A stretch of DNA of 64,000 nt from Xenophilus sp. AP218F (GTDB lineage: Bacteria > Pseudomonadota > Gammaproteobacteria > Burkholderiales > Chromobacteriaceae), in the NCBI GenBank assembly GCA_002213445.1, contig NJIE01000017.1, positions 186,001 through 250,000 of the forward strand, read 5' to 3'. Under the pieces are notes generated by a model. That model did not search any database, had not been told where the DNA came from, and saw nothing but the letters and a program-made list of their open reading frames with translations. Shown one piece after another: positions 18,787-26,827 of this stretch (the first letter of the stretch is position 1; every line of letters starts with the position of its first letter). The translations under genes and the position numbers were made by a program.

Positions 18787-18824
18787 TTATGTCGGAAAAC
18801 ATAATTTAGCTCAACGTCATGCAA
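18787..18824 (-). promoter_or_regulatory. Candidate promoter and palindromic operator of the TonB receptor gene
   Basis: On the minus strand TTGCAT (18819-18824) and TATGTT (18798-18803), 15 bases apart, could be -35 and -10 boxes. The -10 overlaps a perfect interrupted palindrome TTATGT-N6-ACATAA (18787-18804), 31-48 bases before the start codon. That placement suits repression. No Fur-box match was evident. Confidence 0.35.
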
Positions 18825-18928
18825 AGCCTTTGAAGATAAAACGGAATGCAAATGCGCGGACGTGATATGCGCGCGATGCCGCGCCGGCATGGGACATGGA
18901 TCTTGGCGGCTCAGGAATCGGGAATGCG

Positions 18929-18960
18929 AAAAAGCCCAGCATGAACATGCTGGGCTTTTT
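18929..18960 (-). terminator. Rho-independent terminator of the minus-strand tRNA pair
   Basis: A 10-bp stem GCCCAGCATG/CATGCTGGGC with a 2-base loop and T-runs on both sides, 8 bases after the end of the minus-strand tRNA-Glu. The symmetric A/T flanks mean it could also stop transcription arriving on the plus strand. Confidence 0.88.
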
Positions 18961-18968
18961 CTGAATCC

Positions 18969-19043
18969 TGGCGTCCCCACGGGGAATCGAACCCCGGCTA
19001 CCGCCGTGAAAGGGCGGTGTTCTAACCGCTAAACTATAGGGAC
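18969..19043 (-). tRNA. tRNA-Glu (TTC), second copy
   Basis: 75 nt with encoded CCA, identical to 13448-13522. Second gene of a two-tRNA operon read leftward. Confidence 0.96.
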
Positions 19044-19046
19044 AGC

Positions 19047-19123
19047 TGGTGCACCCGGAGCGATTCGAACGCCCGACCCTCTGGTTCGTAGCCAGATACT
19101 CTATCCAACTGAGCTACGGGTGC
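19047..19123 (-). tRNA. tRNA-Arg (ACG), second copy
   Basis: 77 nt with encoded CCA, identical to 13368-13444. First gene of the minus-strand operon, about 40 bases from its promoter. Confidence 0.96.
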
Positions 19124-19161
19124 ACTGCTTTCGTAAGACGCTGTGTCTTGCGAGGAGGTGA

Positions 19162-19190
19162 ATAGTATATAACCCCGTTTTTGCTGTCAA
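19162..19190 (-). promoter_or_regulatory. Sigma70 promoter of the minus-strand tRNA-Arg/Glu operon
   Basis: On the minus strand TTGACA (19185-19190) and TACTAT (19162-19167) are separated by 17 bases. The architecture matches the other tRNA promoter, but the surrounding sequence differs, so only the tRNA genes themselves are duplicated. Confidence 0.82.
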
Positions 19191-19273
19191 CACTTCCTGT
19201 GATTTTTTTTATGGGGGGAGTAAACTCTTGCCGATACCCTGTCGTGCGCGGCCAACATTTTTATGCGTTTTGA

Positions 19274-20734
19274 ATGAGTGGCGCGACGATGCGACCGAAA
19301 GTGAAAAGATTGAACCTCTTGTTTGAGCAGCCCTGCGCCATCGTCGATCTGGAAACCACCGGCGGCCATATCAGCCGCGACCGCATTACCGAGGTGGGCC
19401 TTGTCCTGATCGACGGCGACCGGGTCGAGCGATTTTCCTCGCTGGTGAATCCGGGTCAGCCGATTCCGCCCTTCATCGAGAACATGACCGGCATCAGCAA
19501 TCAGATGGTGGCCGACGCGCCGCCATTCTCCGCTTTGGCCGGGACCTTGCTGGACAAGCTGCAGGGCCGCCTGTTTCTGGCGCACAACGCCCGCTTCGAC
19601 TATCACTTCCTGAAAAACGAATTCCGGCGGCTGGGGCTGCGTTTTCAGGCCCGTTCGCTATGCACGGTGAAGCTGTCGCGACGGCTGTACCCGCAGCATT
19701 TCAAGCATAGTCTGGACAGCCTGATCACCCGCCACGGCATCGAGATGCCGGAGCGTCACCGGGCCCTGGCCGATGCCGAGGCGGTGCATCGCTTCTTGCA
19801 GATCGCCAACGCGGAGCTGGGAGAGGACAAGGTCAGCCATGAAGCGCGGCAGTTGCTGGCGGCTCCTTCGGAACTGGAGGGCTTGTCGCCAGCCTTGCAG
19901 CAGCAGCTGGAAGACCTTCCGGACCTGCCGGGGGTATACGCGCTGTACGGCGAGGCCGGAGAAGCCCTGTACGTCGGCCGCGCCGGCAATTTGCGCAACA
20001 AGGTGCTGGCCCAGCTCAAACCGCAAAAGCCGGGCGGCAAGCGGCACGAAGCGCATATTCCGGAGCCGGTGGCGCGGCTGGAGTGGCGCGAGACCCTGGG
20101 CGAGTTCGGCGCGCATTTGCTGGAATGGCAATGGCTGCGCCGATTGCGGCCGCGGCACAACCATCGCAGCCATGTGCAGGGCGAGGTGTGCTCGATCCAG
20201 CTGCGGCAGGACGACGATGGTTTCCTGCGGCCCGGCATCGTTTACGCCCAGGACGTGGATTTCAGCCGCACGGCGGACTTGTACGGCCTGTTCCGCCACG
20301 CGCGGGAGGCGCGCAAGATCGTCGCCGAGATCGCCCTGGGCCATGGCCTGTGCCAATCGGTGCTGGGGGTGGAGCAGGTGACCAGCCGCAAGGGCGCGGC
20401 GTGCAATGCCTACGGCCTGCGCCGTTGCCGCGGCGCTTGCGTCGGCGAAGAGGCGGCCGATAGCCACAATCCGCGCTTGCGCCAGGCCCTCACCCGGCTC
20501 AAGGTCAAGCCTTGGCCGTTTGCCAGCGCGGTGGCGGTAGTGGAGCGCGACGAGGTTACCGGGGAGACGGCGGAGCACGTGTTCGATCGCTGGTGCTATC
20601 TTGGCTCGCGCGCGGGCAGCGAAGGCGAGCTGAACGGTGCGCCGGCGTTCGATCTGGATTGCTGCAAGCTGCTGGAGGGATGGCTGCGCAAGCCGCAGCC
20701 CGGTAGCGAACTGCGAGAGCTGTCGGCGGAGTAA
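19274..20734 (+). CDS. DEDDh 3'-5' exonuclease fused to a UvrC-like GIY-YIG endonuclease domain
   Basis: 486 residues. The N-terminal DnaQ/epsilon-like exonuclease (about 20-180) has D25 and E27 in AIVDLETTGG, D109 in HNARFDYHF, and H162 and D167 in RHRALADAEA, the DEDDh set. The GIY-YIG domain (about 215-295) has GVYALYG and ALYVGRAGNLR, as in UvrC and Cho. A later region with CCxxYGLRRCRGAC-like cysteines (from AACNAYGLRRCRGACVG) also occurs in UvrC/Cho-type proteins. Such fusions are found in betaproteobacteria and are usually labelled epsilon-like exonucleases. A repair role, incision followed by 3'-5' trimming, is plausible but inferred. The start at 19274 lacks a clear Shine-Dalgarno; the ATG at 19289 is an alternative. 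Confidence 0.85.
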   Translation: MSGATMRPKVKRLNLLFEQPCAIVDLETTGGHISRDRITEVGLVLIDGDRVERFSSLVNPGQPIPPFIENMTGISNQMVADAPPFSALAGTLLDKLQGRLFLAHNARFDYHFLKNEFRRLGLRFQARSLCTVKLSRRLYPQHFKHSLDSLITRHGIEMPERHRALADAEAVHRFLQIANAELGEDKVSHEARQLLAAPSELEGLSPALQQQLEDLPDLPGVYALYGEAGEALYVGRAGNLRNKVLAQLKPQKPGGKRHEAHIPEPVARLEWRETLGEFGAHLLEWQWLRRLRPRHNHRSHVQGEVCSIQLRQDDDGFLRPGIVYAQDVDFSRTADLYGLFRHAREARKIVAEIALGHGLCQSVLGVEQVTSRKGAACNAYGLRRCRGACVGEEAADSHNPRLRQALTRLKVKPWPFASAVAVVERDEVTGETAEHVFDRWCYLGSRAGSEGELNGAPAFDLDCCKLLEGWLRKPQPGSELRELSAE

Positions 20735-20742
20735 GGGCAGGA

Positions 20743-20770
20743 GCCGGCAAGCGGGAGGGGCCTTGCCGGC
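20743..20770. terminator. Hairpin between convergent exonuclease and motC genes
   Basis: GCCGGCAAG / CTTGCCGGC stem (9 bp) in the 48 bases between two converging stop codons. There is no T-run, so it would be an atypical terminator or an mRNA 3' end stabiliser. Confidence 0.4.
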
Positions 20771-20782
20771 GGTCGGACGCGC

Positions 20783-21532
20783 CTATTCGTGCATGGCGAG
20801 GAAGCCGCGCAGCCGGCTTTCGATGATGCGCGGGTTTTCGCCGTGGGCGATGGCCACCACGCCTTCCACCACCAGTTCTTTCATGGCGATTTCCGAGGCG
20901 ACCAGGTGCTTGAGCTTGTTGGCCATCGGCAGGAAGAACAGGTTGGCCGACCCGACGCCGTACACGGTGGCCACGAAGGCCACGGCGATGCCGCCGCCTA
21001 GCTTGGACGGATCGGACAGGTTTTCCATCACGTGGATCAGGCCCAGCACCGCGCCCAGGATGCCCATGGTCGGCGCGTAGCCGCCGGCCGACTCCCAGAT
21101 GCGCGCCGCCTGCTTGCGGGCGTGCTCGAACATGGCGATTTCCACGTCCATCACCGCGCGCAGCGTATCTGGCTCGGTGCCGTCCACCAGCATCTGCAGC
21201 GCCTTCTTGATGAAGGGGTCCTTCTGCAGCCCGATATAGCCTTCCAGCGTCAGCAGGCCGCCCTTGCGCGCGGTCTGGCTCCAGTGAATGATCTCGCGGA
21301 TCATTTTCTCGTGGTCGAACACCGGCGGGCGGAACACCCAGCGCGTCATGCGCACGCCGGCGATGAATTGCTTGGGCGTGCTTTGCAGCATGACGGCGCT
21401 GGTGGTGCCGCCGATCACGATCATGAAAGCCGTCAGTTGCAGCAGCGAGCCAATATGGCCGCCTTCCAGCGCCTGACCGGCGATGATGGCGGTCAGGCCC
21501 ATGATGACGGCGATGATGCTTATCTTGTCCAC
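20783..21532 (-). CDS. motC: Flagellar motor stator protein MotA/MotC
   Basis: 249 residues with four predicted membrane helices (about 3-22, 31-50, 147-167 and 180-200) and the large cytoplasmic loop between helices 2 and 3 that contacts FliG. The conserved PTMGILGAVLGLIHVM includes the functional proline near helix 3. Stator A subunits form an ion channel with a B subunit (MotB/MotD). The gene follows fliA by 98 bases, the order seen in pseudomonads where motC precedes motD, but here the next gene is unrelated and converging, so the B partner must be elsewhere. I use motC because of this context. Confidence 0.88.
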   Translation of the reverse strand: MDKISIIAVIMGLTAIIAGQALEGGHIGSLLQLTAFMIVIGGTTSAVMLQSTPKQFIAGVRMTRWVFRPPVFDHEKMIREIIHWSQTARKGGLLTLEGYIGLQKDPFIKKALQMLVDGTEPDTLRAVMDVEIAMFEHARKQAARIWESAGGYAPTMGILGAVLGLIHVMENLSDPSKLGGGIAVAFVATVYGVGSANLFFLPMANKLKHLVASEIAMKELVVEGVVAIAHGENPRIIESRLRGFLAMHE

Positions 21533-21630
21533 ACCGAATTTCCGTTATTGTTGCCGCGTATTGCCCCGCGGATGCGCCTGGCAGGCCGGCGCAGGTTCAT
21601 GGCCCCCTTCGGCGCGCGCCGAGGGGAGTG

Positions 21631-22374
21631 TCACAGCCAGTCTTTCAGGCGCGCGCGCAGCCGGGCGATGGCCTGGCTGTGCAACTGGCTGACCCGGGAT
21701 TCGGATACCCCGAGCACCGCGCCGATTTCCTTCAGATTGAGTTCTTGTTCGTAGTACAGCGCCATCACCAGCTGGTCGCGCTCCGGCAGAAACTTGATGG
21801 CGCTGATCAGGCTTTGGCGGAAGTTGTCGTCGGATAGCGAGGCGAGCGGATCTTCCGCGTCTTCGTCGGCGATATTAGCCAGCGGGTTGTGGCCGGATTC
21901 GTCGTCGCCGCCGAAGTCCTCGATATGCAGCAAGGTGGTGCCTTTGCAGTCCCCCAGCATGTCCTGGTATTCGTTCAGTTCCACGCCCAGCAAGTCGGCG
22001 ATTTCCGATTCCAGCGGCGCGCGTCCCAGTTGCTGCTCCAGTTTGGCGATAGCCTCTTCGATCTGGCGGGCGTTGCGCCGGGCCTGGCGCGGCAGCCAGT
22101 CTTCGCGGCGCAGCTCGTCCAGCATCGCGCCGCGGATGCGCTGGCTGGCGAAGGTTTCGAATTGCACGCCCTGGTTCGGGTCGAATTGGCGGGCGGCCTC
22201 GATCAGGCCGATCATGCCCACCTGGATCAAATCGCCCAGCTCCACCGAGGCAGGCAGGCGCGCGATCATGATGCTGGCCAGTTTGCGCACCAGCGGCGCA
22301 TGGGTTTCCACGTCAATCTCGACGCTGGGGGCCATGCTGGCGTAGCCCGATCGGCGGAATGACGGCATTGTCAT
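21631..22374 (-). CDS. fliA: Flagellar sigma factor FliA (sigma28)
   Basis: 247 residues. Region 2 is represented by DLIQVGMIGLIEAARQFDP and the FETFASQRIRGAMLDELR core. Region 3 follows, and region 4 ends with an HTH (LKEIGAVLGVSESRVSQLHSQA). This pattern is typical of sigma28/FliA, which transcribes late flagellar and chemotaxis genes. Its start overlaps the flhG stop by 4 bases. A GC-rich hairpin with no T-run (about 21603-21626) follows the stop and may partly separate motC from the operon. Confidence 0.95.
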   Translation of the reverse strand: MTMPSFRRSGYASMAPSVEIDVETHAPLVRKLASIMIARLPASVELGDLIQVGMIGLIEAARQFDPNQGVQFETFASQRIRGAMLDELRREDWLPRQARRNARQIEEAIAKLEQQLGRAPLESEIADLLGVELNEYQDMLGDCKGTTLLHIEDFGGDDESGHNPLANIADEDAEDPLASLSDDNFRQSLISAIKFLPERDQLVMALYYEQELNLKEIGAVLGVSESRVSQLHSQAIARLRARLKDWL

Positions 22375-23246
22375 AATGATTTGACTCCATCAGCCTCGGC
22401 CCAATCGCGGGAGGCTGCAATCAGCAAGTCCATGAAACCGGTCCCGCTGCGCTGGGTTTCGGGCGAGTCCCACTGCGGCAGCACCGCCGCCAGCTGGGAG
22501 AAGGCGGCCGCGGCTTCGCTGTCCGGGAAGGCCTCCATCAGCGGGCGGTGCAGGGTCTGGCTGCGGCGGATGGCGTTGTCCATCGGCACGAAGCCGACCC
22601 AGCGCAGCGATACGTTGAGGAATTCGCCGGCGACCGCCGACAGCCGGGTAAACAGTTCGCGGGCCTCGTCCAGGCTGCGGGCGCGGTTGATCAGCACGTT
22701 GAAGCGCAAGCGGCCGTACAGGCCGGAGAGGCGCTTGATGTTGGCGTAGGCGCTGGTCAGCGATTCGGCGGCGGGGGTGAGCACCAGCACCAGGTTGTCG
22801 GCCACGCTGGCCGGCACCGGGTCGTAGGCCGGATTGGGAACGTCGATCAGCAGCGCCGAGGCGTCGCGTTCCTGCGCGGCGAATTCGCTGCCCAGGCGCA
22901 GCCACAGCTGGGTGGAAAACAGCGCGCGCTGTTCGGCGCGGGCGTAGAGGTTGATCAGCGTCACGCCCTGGCGCGACACCACCATCATTTCGTCCAGACC
23001 GCCCACGCTCACCACCTGGCTTTCCAGCGTGGCGGTGTTGGGCACTCCCAAGCGGCGCGCCTGCACCTGGCCCATGGTGCAATCGACGACGAAGGGCCGC
23101 AGCCCGGCGTAGGCCAGGCCCAGCGCCAGCTCGGTCACCAGGGTGCTGGCGCCGCTGCTCTCCGCGCCGATGAAGGCGTAGCTGGGCGCGCGGGTGTGCT
23201 GCGCGGCGAGCAGGCGAAGGCTGGAGGCTTGATCCTGCATCGTCAC
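22371..23246 (-). CDS. flhG: FlhG/FleN-like MinD-family protein with degenerate P-loop
   Basis: 291 residues, in the flhF-flhG-fliA position where FlhG (FleN, a MinD-type ATPase controlling flagellar number and FlhF) is always found. The fold is recognisable (GLAYAGLRPFVVDC, LLIDVPNPAYDPVP, VLVLTPAAESLTSAYANIKRL, FNVLINRA). But the deviant Walker A that should read GKGGVGKT is GAESSGAS at 27-34: both lysines are Ala (28 and 33). ATP binding in the normal way is therefore doubtful. It overlaps flhF and fliA by 4 bases each. It may act as a non-catalytic regulator of FlhF or of flagellar gene expression. Confidence 0.82.
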   Translation of the reverse strand: MTMQDQASSLRLLAAQHTRAPSYAFIGAESSGASTLVTELALGLAYAGLRPFVVDCTMGQVQARRLGVPNTATLESQVVSVGGLDEMMVVSRQGVTLINLYARAEQRALFSTQLWLRLGSEFAAQERDASALLIDVPNPAYDPVPASVADNLVLVLTPAAESLTSAYANIKRLSGLYGRLRFNVLINRARSLDEARELFTRLSAVAGEFLNVSLRWVGFVPMDNAIRRSQTLHRPLMEAFPDSEAAAAFSQLAAVLPQWDSPETQRSGTGFMDLLIAASRDWAEADGVKSL

Positions 23247-24730
23247 AACCAGCCTGCCTGCGCGGCTTGCATGATGGGCATTTCTTCAGCCTGCAGGCTG
23301 AAGGGCGAGCTGTTTTGCAGCGCGTGCATGGCCCGGTCTACCAGAAAGCCGCCGTTGGCGGCGTGCAGGTCTTCCGGCACGCGCTGGCCGTTGGTGATGT
23401 AGAACAGCTTGAGGCGGTTGCGGATGATGACGTCCAGGCTGGGGCCCATCGCCACCGCTTCGTCTATCTTGGAGAGCACGCAGCCGGTCAGCCCGCCGCC
23501 GCGATAGCGGCGCACCACGTCTTCCAGCGTGTGGCCGTCGGTATTGGCCGCCAGCAGCAGCAGCCGTTCGATGGGGCGGCCGGCGGTGCGCAGCATGTCG
23601 ATCTGCGCCAGCACCCGCGCGTCGCGCTGGCCCATGCCGACGGTGTCGATGAATACGATGTGGCGGTTGGAGAGGTCGGCCAGCGTCAGTTGCAGGTCGC
23701 CTTCGTTCTGGATGGAGAACACCGGCACGCCGAGTATCTTGCCGTAAATGCGCAGCTGATCCTGCGCGCCCACCCGGTAACTGTCGGTGGTGATCAGCGC
23801 CACATGCTGGGCGCCGAAGCGCATGGTGGCGCGCGCCGCCAGCTTGGCGACCGTGGTGGTCTTGCCGACGCCGGTGGGGCCGACCAGAGCGAAGATGCCG
23901 CCGCGGTCCATGACTTCGCGGTCGGCGTCGGCGCACTTGAGGTTGTGCGCCAGCGCCGAGCGAGCCCATTTCACCGCCACGTCGCCCTGATACTGGGCCG
24001 GCATCTTTTCTATCAGCTGGCGGATCAGCTGGGCGGAAAAGCCCATCGCCAGCAAATGTTTGAACAACTCGATGCGATTGGGCGCCTTGCCTTCCATCTC
24101 CGACCAGGCGAAACCGGCCAGCTGGCTTTGCAGCAGGCTTCTGAGCAGCTTGATTTCGTCGCCGATCTGCTTGAGCTCCTGCGCCATCTGCTCGGGCTCC
24201 TCGTGCTCGCCGTTGAGGACGGGCGCGGCCGGCGGTTTGGCGGGAGCGGGCATGGGCTGGGCTGCCGGCTGCGGGCGCGGCGCGGCTTGCGGCTCGCGCG
24301 GCGGCATCGCCGCAGGCGGGGGGGCGGGGCGGGAGGCGAAGATGGCCTCATCCTGTGCCAAGGCCTGTTCCGGCCAGGGACGGGGCGCGTATTGGGCTTC
24401 GATGCGTTGCGGCGCGGGATTTTCCAGCGGCTCCACCGGCATGGCGTAAGTGCGGGCGATGGCGCGGTTGACCGCGCCGCCCACCGGCACCGGGTTGGCC
24501 ATAGCCGGACGGCTGGCCACCGGCGGCGCGTTGCGAGGCGGGTGCTTGCTGCTGGAGGTGGACAGCGTGCTGGCCAGGTTGGCGACGTCCGCGTCGGCCA
24601 CCGCCATGATTTCCACGCCGCCGCCCATGGTGGGGCGATTGGACAAGATGAGGGCATCCGCGCCCAGTTCTTCGCGAACTTGTCGTAGCGCGTCTCGCGT
24701 GGTCTTCCCGAAGAACTTTTTAACCACCAT
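23243..24730 (-). CDS. flhF: Flagellar biosynthesis SRP-type GTPase FlhF
   Basis: 495 residues. A basic N-terminal segment (MVVKKFFGKTTRDALRQV) is followed by a long Pro/Ala-rich B region (about 80-190), an N domain and a G domain. The G motifs are GPTGVGKTTTVAKLA (G1), DTVGMGQRD (G3) and LSKIDEA (G4). FlhF sets the site, usually polar, and works with FlhG. It starts 6 bases after the flhA stop and overlaps flhG by 4 bases. Its presence with FlhG suggests a polar flagellum. Confidence 0.95.
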   Translation of the reverse strand: MVVKKFFGKTTRDALRQVREELGADALILSNRPTMGGGVEIMAVADADVANLASTLSTSSSKHPPRNAPPVASRPAMANPVPVGGAVNRAIARTYAMPVEPLENPAPQRIEAQYAPRPWPEQALAQDEAIFASRPAPPPAAMPPREPQAAPRPQPAAQPMPAPAKPPAAPVLNGEHEEPEQMAQELKQIGDEIKLLRSLLQSQLAGFAWSEMEGKAPNRIELFKHLLAMGFSAQLIRQLIEKMPAQYQGDVAVKWARSALAHNLKCADADREVMDRGGIFALVGPTGVGKTTTVAKLAARATMRFGAQHVALITTDSYRVGAQDQLRIYGKILGVPVFSIQNEGDLQLTLADLSNRHIVFIDTVGMGQRDARVLAQIDMLRTAGRPIERLLLLAANTDGHTLEDVVRRYRGGGLTGCVLSKIDEAVAMGPSLDVIIRNRLKLFYITNGQRVPEDLHAANGGFLVDRAMHALQNSSPFSLQAEEMPIMQAAQAGWL

Positions 24731-24736
24731 TGTCGA

Positions 24737-26821
24737 TTAGCCCTTGCTGCCGCCGATTACCGCAATTATACGAATGGATTTATTGTCCGGAATCTCATTA
24801 TGCGAAATCACACGCAGTTGCGGCAATGCCCGTCGCAGGAAACGGGCCAGCAAAGGCCGCAGACCGGGCGCCGTGAGTAATACCGGGTTGTATCCTTGAA
24901 TCTCCACTTGCTCGGTTTGCTGCGCCGCGCTGGCCAGCAGGTTTTCCGCCAGGCCCGGCTCCAGCCCGCCGCCGGTCTTGGACTGCACCGCCTGCATCAG
25001 CACGTTTTCCAGCGCCGGCTCCAGCGTCATCAGCGGCAGCTCCGCTTCGCCGGGGAAGAGCTGCTGGACGATGACGCGCGACAGCGCCGTGCGCACCGCG
25101 CTGGTCAGCTCGTCCACGTCCTGGGTGACCACGATGTGATCGGCCAGCGTTTCCACGATGGTGCGGAAATCGCGGATGTGGATGCCGTCGTTGAGCAATT
25201 GCTGCAGCACTTTCTGCAGGATGCCGATCGGCACCACCTTGGGCACCAGGTCTTCGATCAGCTTCGGGGACTCCTTGGCCTGGTGGTCGATCAGCGCCTG
25301 CACTTCCTCGCGGCCCAGGAGTTCGGCGGCGTGGGTCTGCAGCAGGTTGGAGATGTGGGTGGCCACCACGGTGCTGGAGTCTACTACGGTATAGCCCAGC
25401 GCCTGGGCTTCTTCGCGGCGTCCGGCTTCGATCCACACCGCCGGCAGGCCGAAGGCGGGGTCGGTGGTGGCGTTGCCGGCGATCTCCTGGCTGACGCGGC
25501 CGGGGTTGATGGCCAGAAACTGGCCGATATAGGCCTCGCCCTTGCCCAGCTCCACGCCCTTGAGCAGGATGCGGTAGGCGTTGGGCTTGATTTCCAGGTT
25601 GTCGCGGATGTGCACCGGCGGCACCAGGAAGCCCAGATCCTGGGCGATCTTCTTGCGGATGCCGCGGATGCGGCGCAGCAGTTCGCCGTCCTGGGTGCGG
25701 TCCACCAGCGGAATCAGCCGGTAACCCACCTCCATGCCCAGCTGGTCCACGTGCTGGACGTCGTTCCAGCTGACTTCGGCCGCCTGCTGCTCGATCGGCG
25801 CCGGCGCTTGCGAGGACGCCTGCAGCTGGCGCAGCGTCTCTTCCTTCTTGCGCTTGTCCATGGCGCGCGCCAGCAGCAGCAGGGCGCCGGCGATCAGCAG
25901 GAAGGCGAAGTGCGGCATGTTGGGGATCAGGCCGATCATGCCGATCACCGAGGCGGTGATGTACAGCACCTGCGGCTGGGTGAACAGCTGGCCGATGAAC
26001 TGCTCCGACATGTCCTTGTCGGTGCCGACGCGGGACACCACGATGCCGGCGGCGGTGGAGATGATCAGCGCCGGGATCTGCGCCACCAAGCCGTCGCCGA
26101 CGGTGAGCAGGGTGTAGGTCTTGGCGGCGGTGCCGGCGTCCAGATCGTGCTGCACCATGCCGACGATCAGGCCGCCGACGATGTTGATGACGATGATCAG
26201 GATGCCGGCCATGGCGTCGCCGCGCACGAATTTGGAGGCGCCGTCCATGGAGCCGAAGAAGTTAGCTTCTTCGGCGATGGTGACGCGGCGCTTGCGGGCC
26301 TCGTCCTCGCCGATCAGGCCGGCGTTGAGGTCGGCGTCGATCGCCATCTGCTTGCCGGGCATGGCGTCCAGGGTGAAGCGCGCCGACACTTCGGCGATGC
26401 GGCCGGCGCCCTTGGTGATCACCACGAAGTTGATGATGGTGATGATCACGAACACCACGATGCCGATGGCGACGTTGTCGCCGATCAGGAAGTGGGCGAA
26501 GGATTCGATCACCTTGCCCGCGGCGTCCGGGCCGCTGTGGCCTTCCATCAGGATCACCCGGCTGGAGGCGACGTTCAGCGACAGCCGCAGCAGGGTGGTG
26601 ATCAGCAGCACCGATGGGAAGGACGAGAAATCCAGCGGCTTGCGCACATTGATGCCGACCAGCAGCACGATGACCGAAACCGCGATGTTGAAGGTGAAGA
26701 AGATGTCCAGCAGCACGGTCGGCAACGGCAATACCATCATCGACAGAATGAGGATGATCAGTATCGGGCCGGCAAGCTGGGGCAGCTTGATCCGTTTCAG
26801 TATGTCGAGGATGGAATCCAT
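24737..26821 (-). CDS. flhA: Flagellar type III export gate protein FlhA
   Basis: 694 residues, the family's usual length. The N-terminal half has about eight membrane helices (from PILIILILSMMVLPLPTVLL onward) and the conserved FHIPEP-type cytoplasmic loop with GKQMAIDADLNAGLI and SMDGASKFVRGDAMAGI. The C-terminal half is the cytoplasmic nonameric-ring domain that receives chaperone-substrate complexes. FlhA forms the export gate with FlhB. Six-base gaps to flhB and flhF show tight operon packing. Confidence 0.97.
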   Translation of the reverse strand: MDSILDILKRIKLPQLAGPILIILILSMMVLPLPTVLLDIFFTFNIAVSVIVLLVGINVRKPLDFSSFPSVLLITTLLRLSLNVASSRVILMEGHSGPDAAGKVIESFAHFLIGDNVAIGIVVFVIITIINFVVITKGAGRIAEVSARFTLDAMPGKQMAIDADLNAGLIGEDEARKRRVTIAEEANFFGSMDGASKFVRGDAMAGILIIVINIVGGLIVGMVQHDLDAGTAAKTYTLLTVGDGLVAQIPALIISTAAGIVVSRVGTDKDMSEQFIGQLFTQPQVLYITASVIGMIGLIPNMPHFAFLLIAGALLLLARAMDKRKKEETLRQLQASSQAPAPIEQQAAEVSWNDVQHVDQLGMEVGYRLIPLVDRTQDGELLRRIRGIRKKIAQDLGFLVPPVHIRDNLEIKPNAYRILLKGVELGKGEAYIGQFLAINPGRVSQEIAGNATTDPAFGLPAVWIEAGRREEAQALGYTVVDSSTVVATHISNLLQTHAAELLGREEVQALIDHQAKESPKLIEDLVPKVVPIGILQKVLQQLLNDGIHIRDFRTIVETLADHIVVTQDVDELTSAVRTALSRVIVQQLFPGEAELPLMTLEPALENVLMQAVQSKTGGGLEPGLAENLLASAAQQTEQVEIQGYNPVLLTAPGLRPLLARFLRRALPQLRVISHNEIPDNKSIRIIAVIGGSKG

Positions 26822-26827
26822 GCGGGC

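Larger units (their letters stand above)
18968..19124. repeat. 157-bp perfect inverted repeat, right copy (tRNA-Glu/Arg)
   Basis: Exact reverse complement of 13367-13523. It contains complete tRNA-Glu and tRNA-Arg genes on the minus strand with the same 3-base spacer. Unlike the left copy it has no tRNA-Ser, and it has its own promoter and terminator. Confidence 0.95.

Noticed and set aside
18780-18830. Fur box upstream of the TonB receptor
   Set aside because: The palindrome TTATGT-N6-ACATAA does not fit the GATAAT hexamer pattern of Fur sites.
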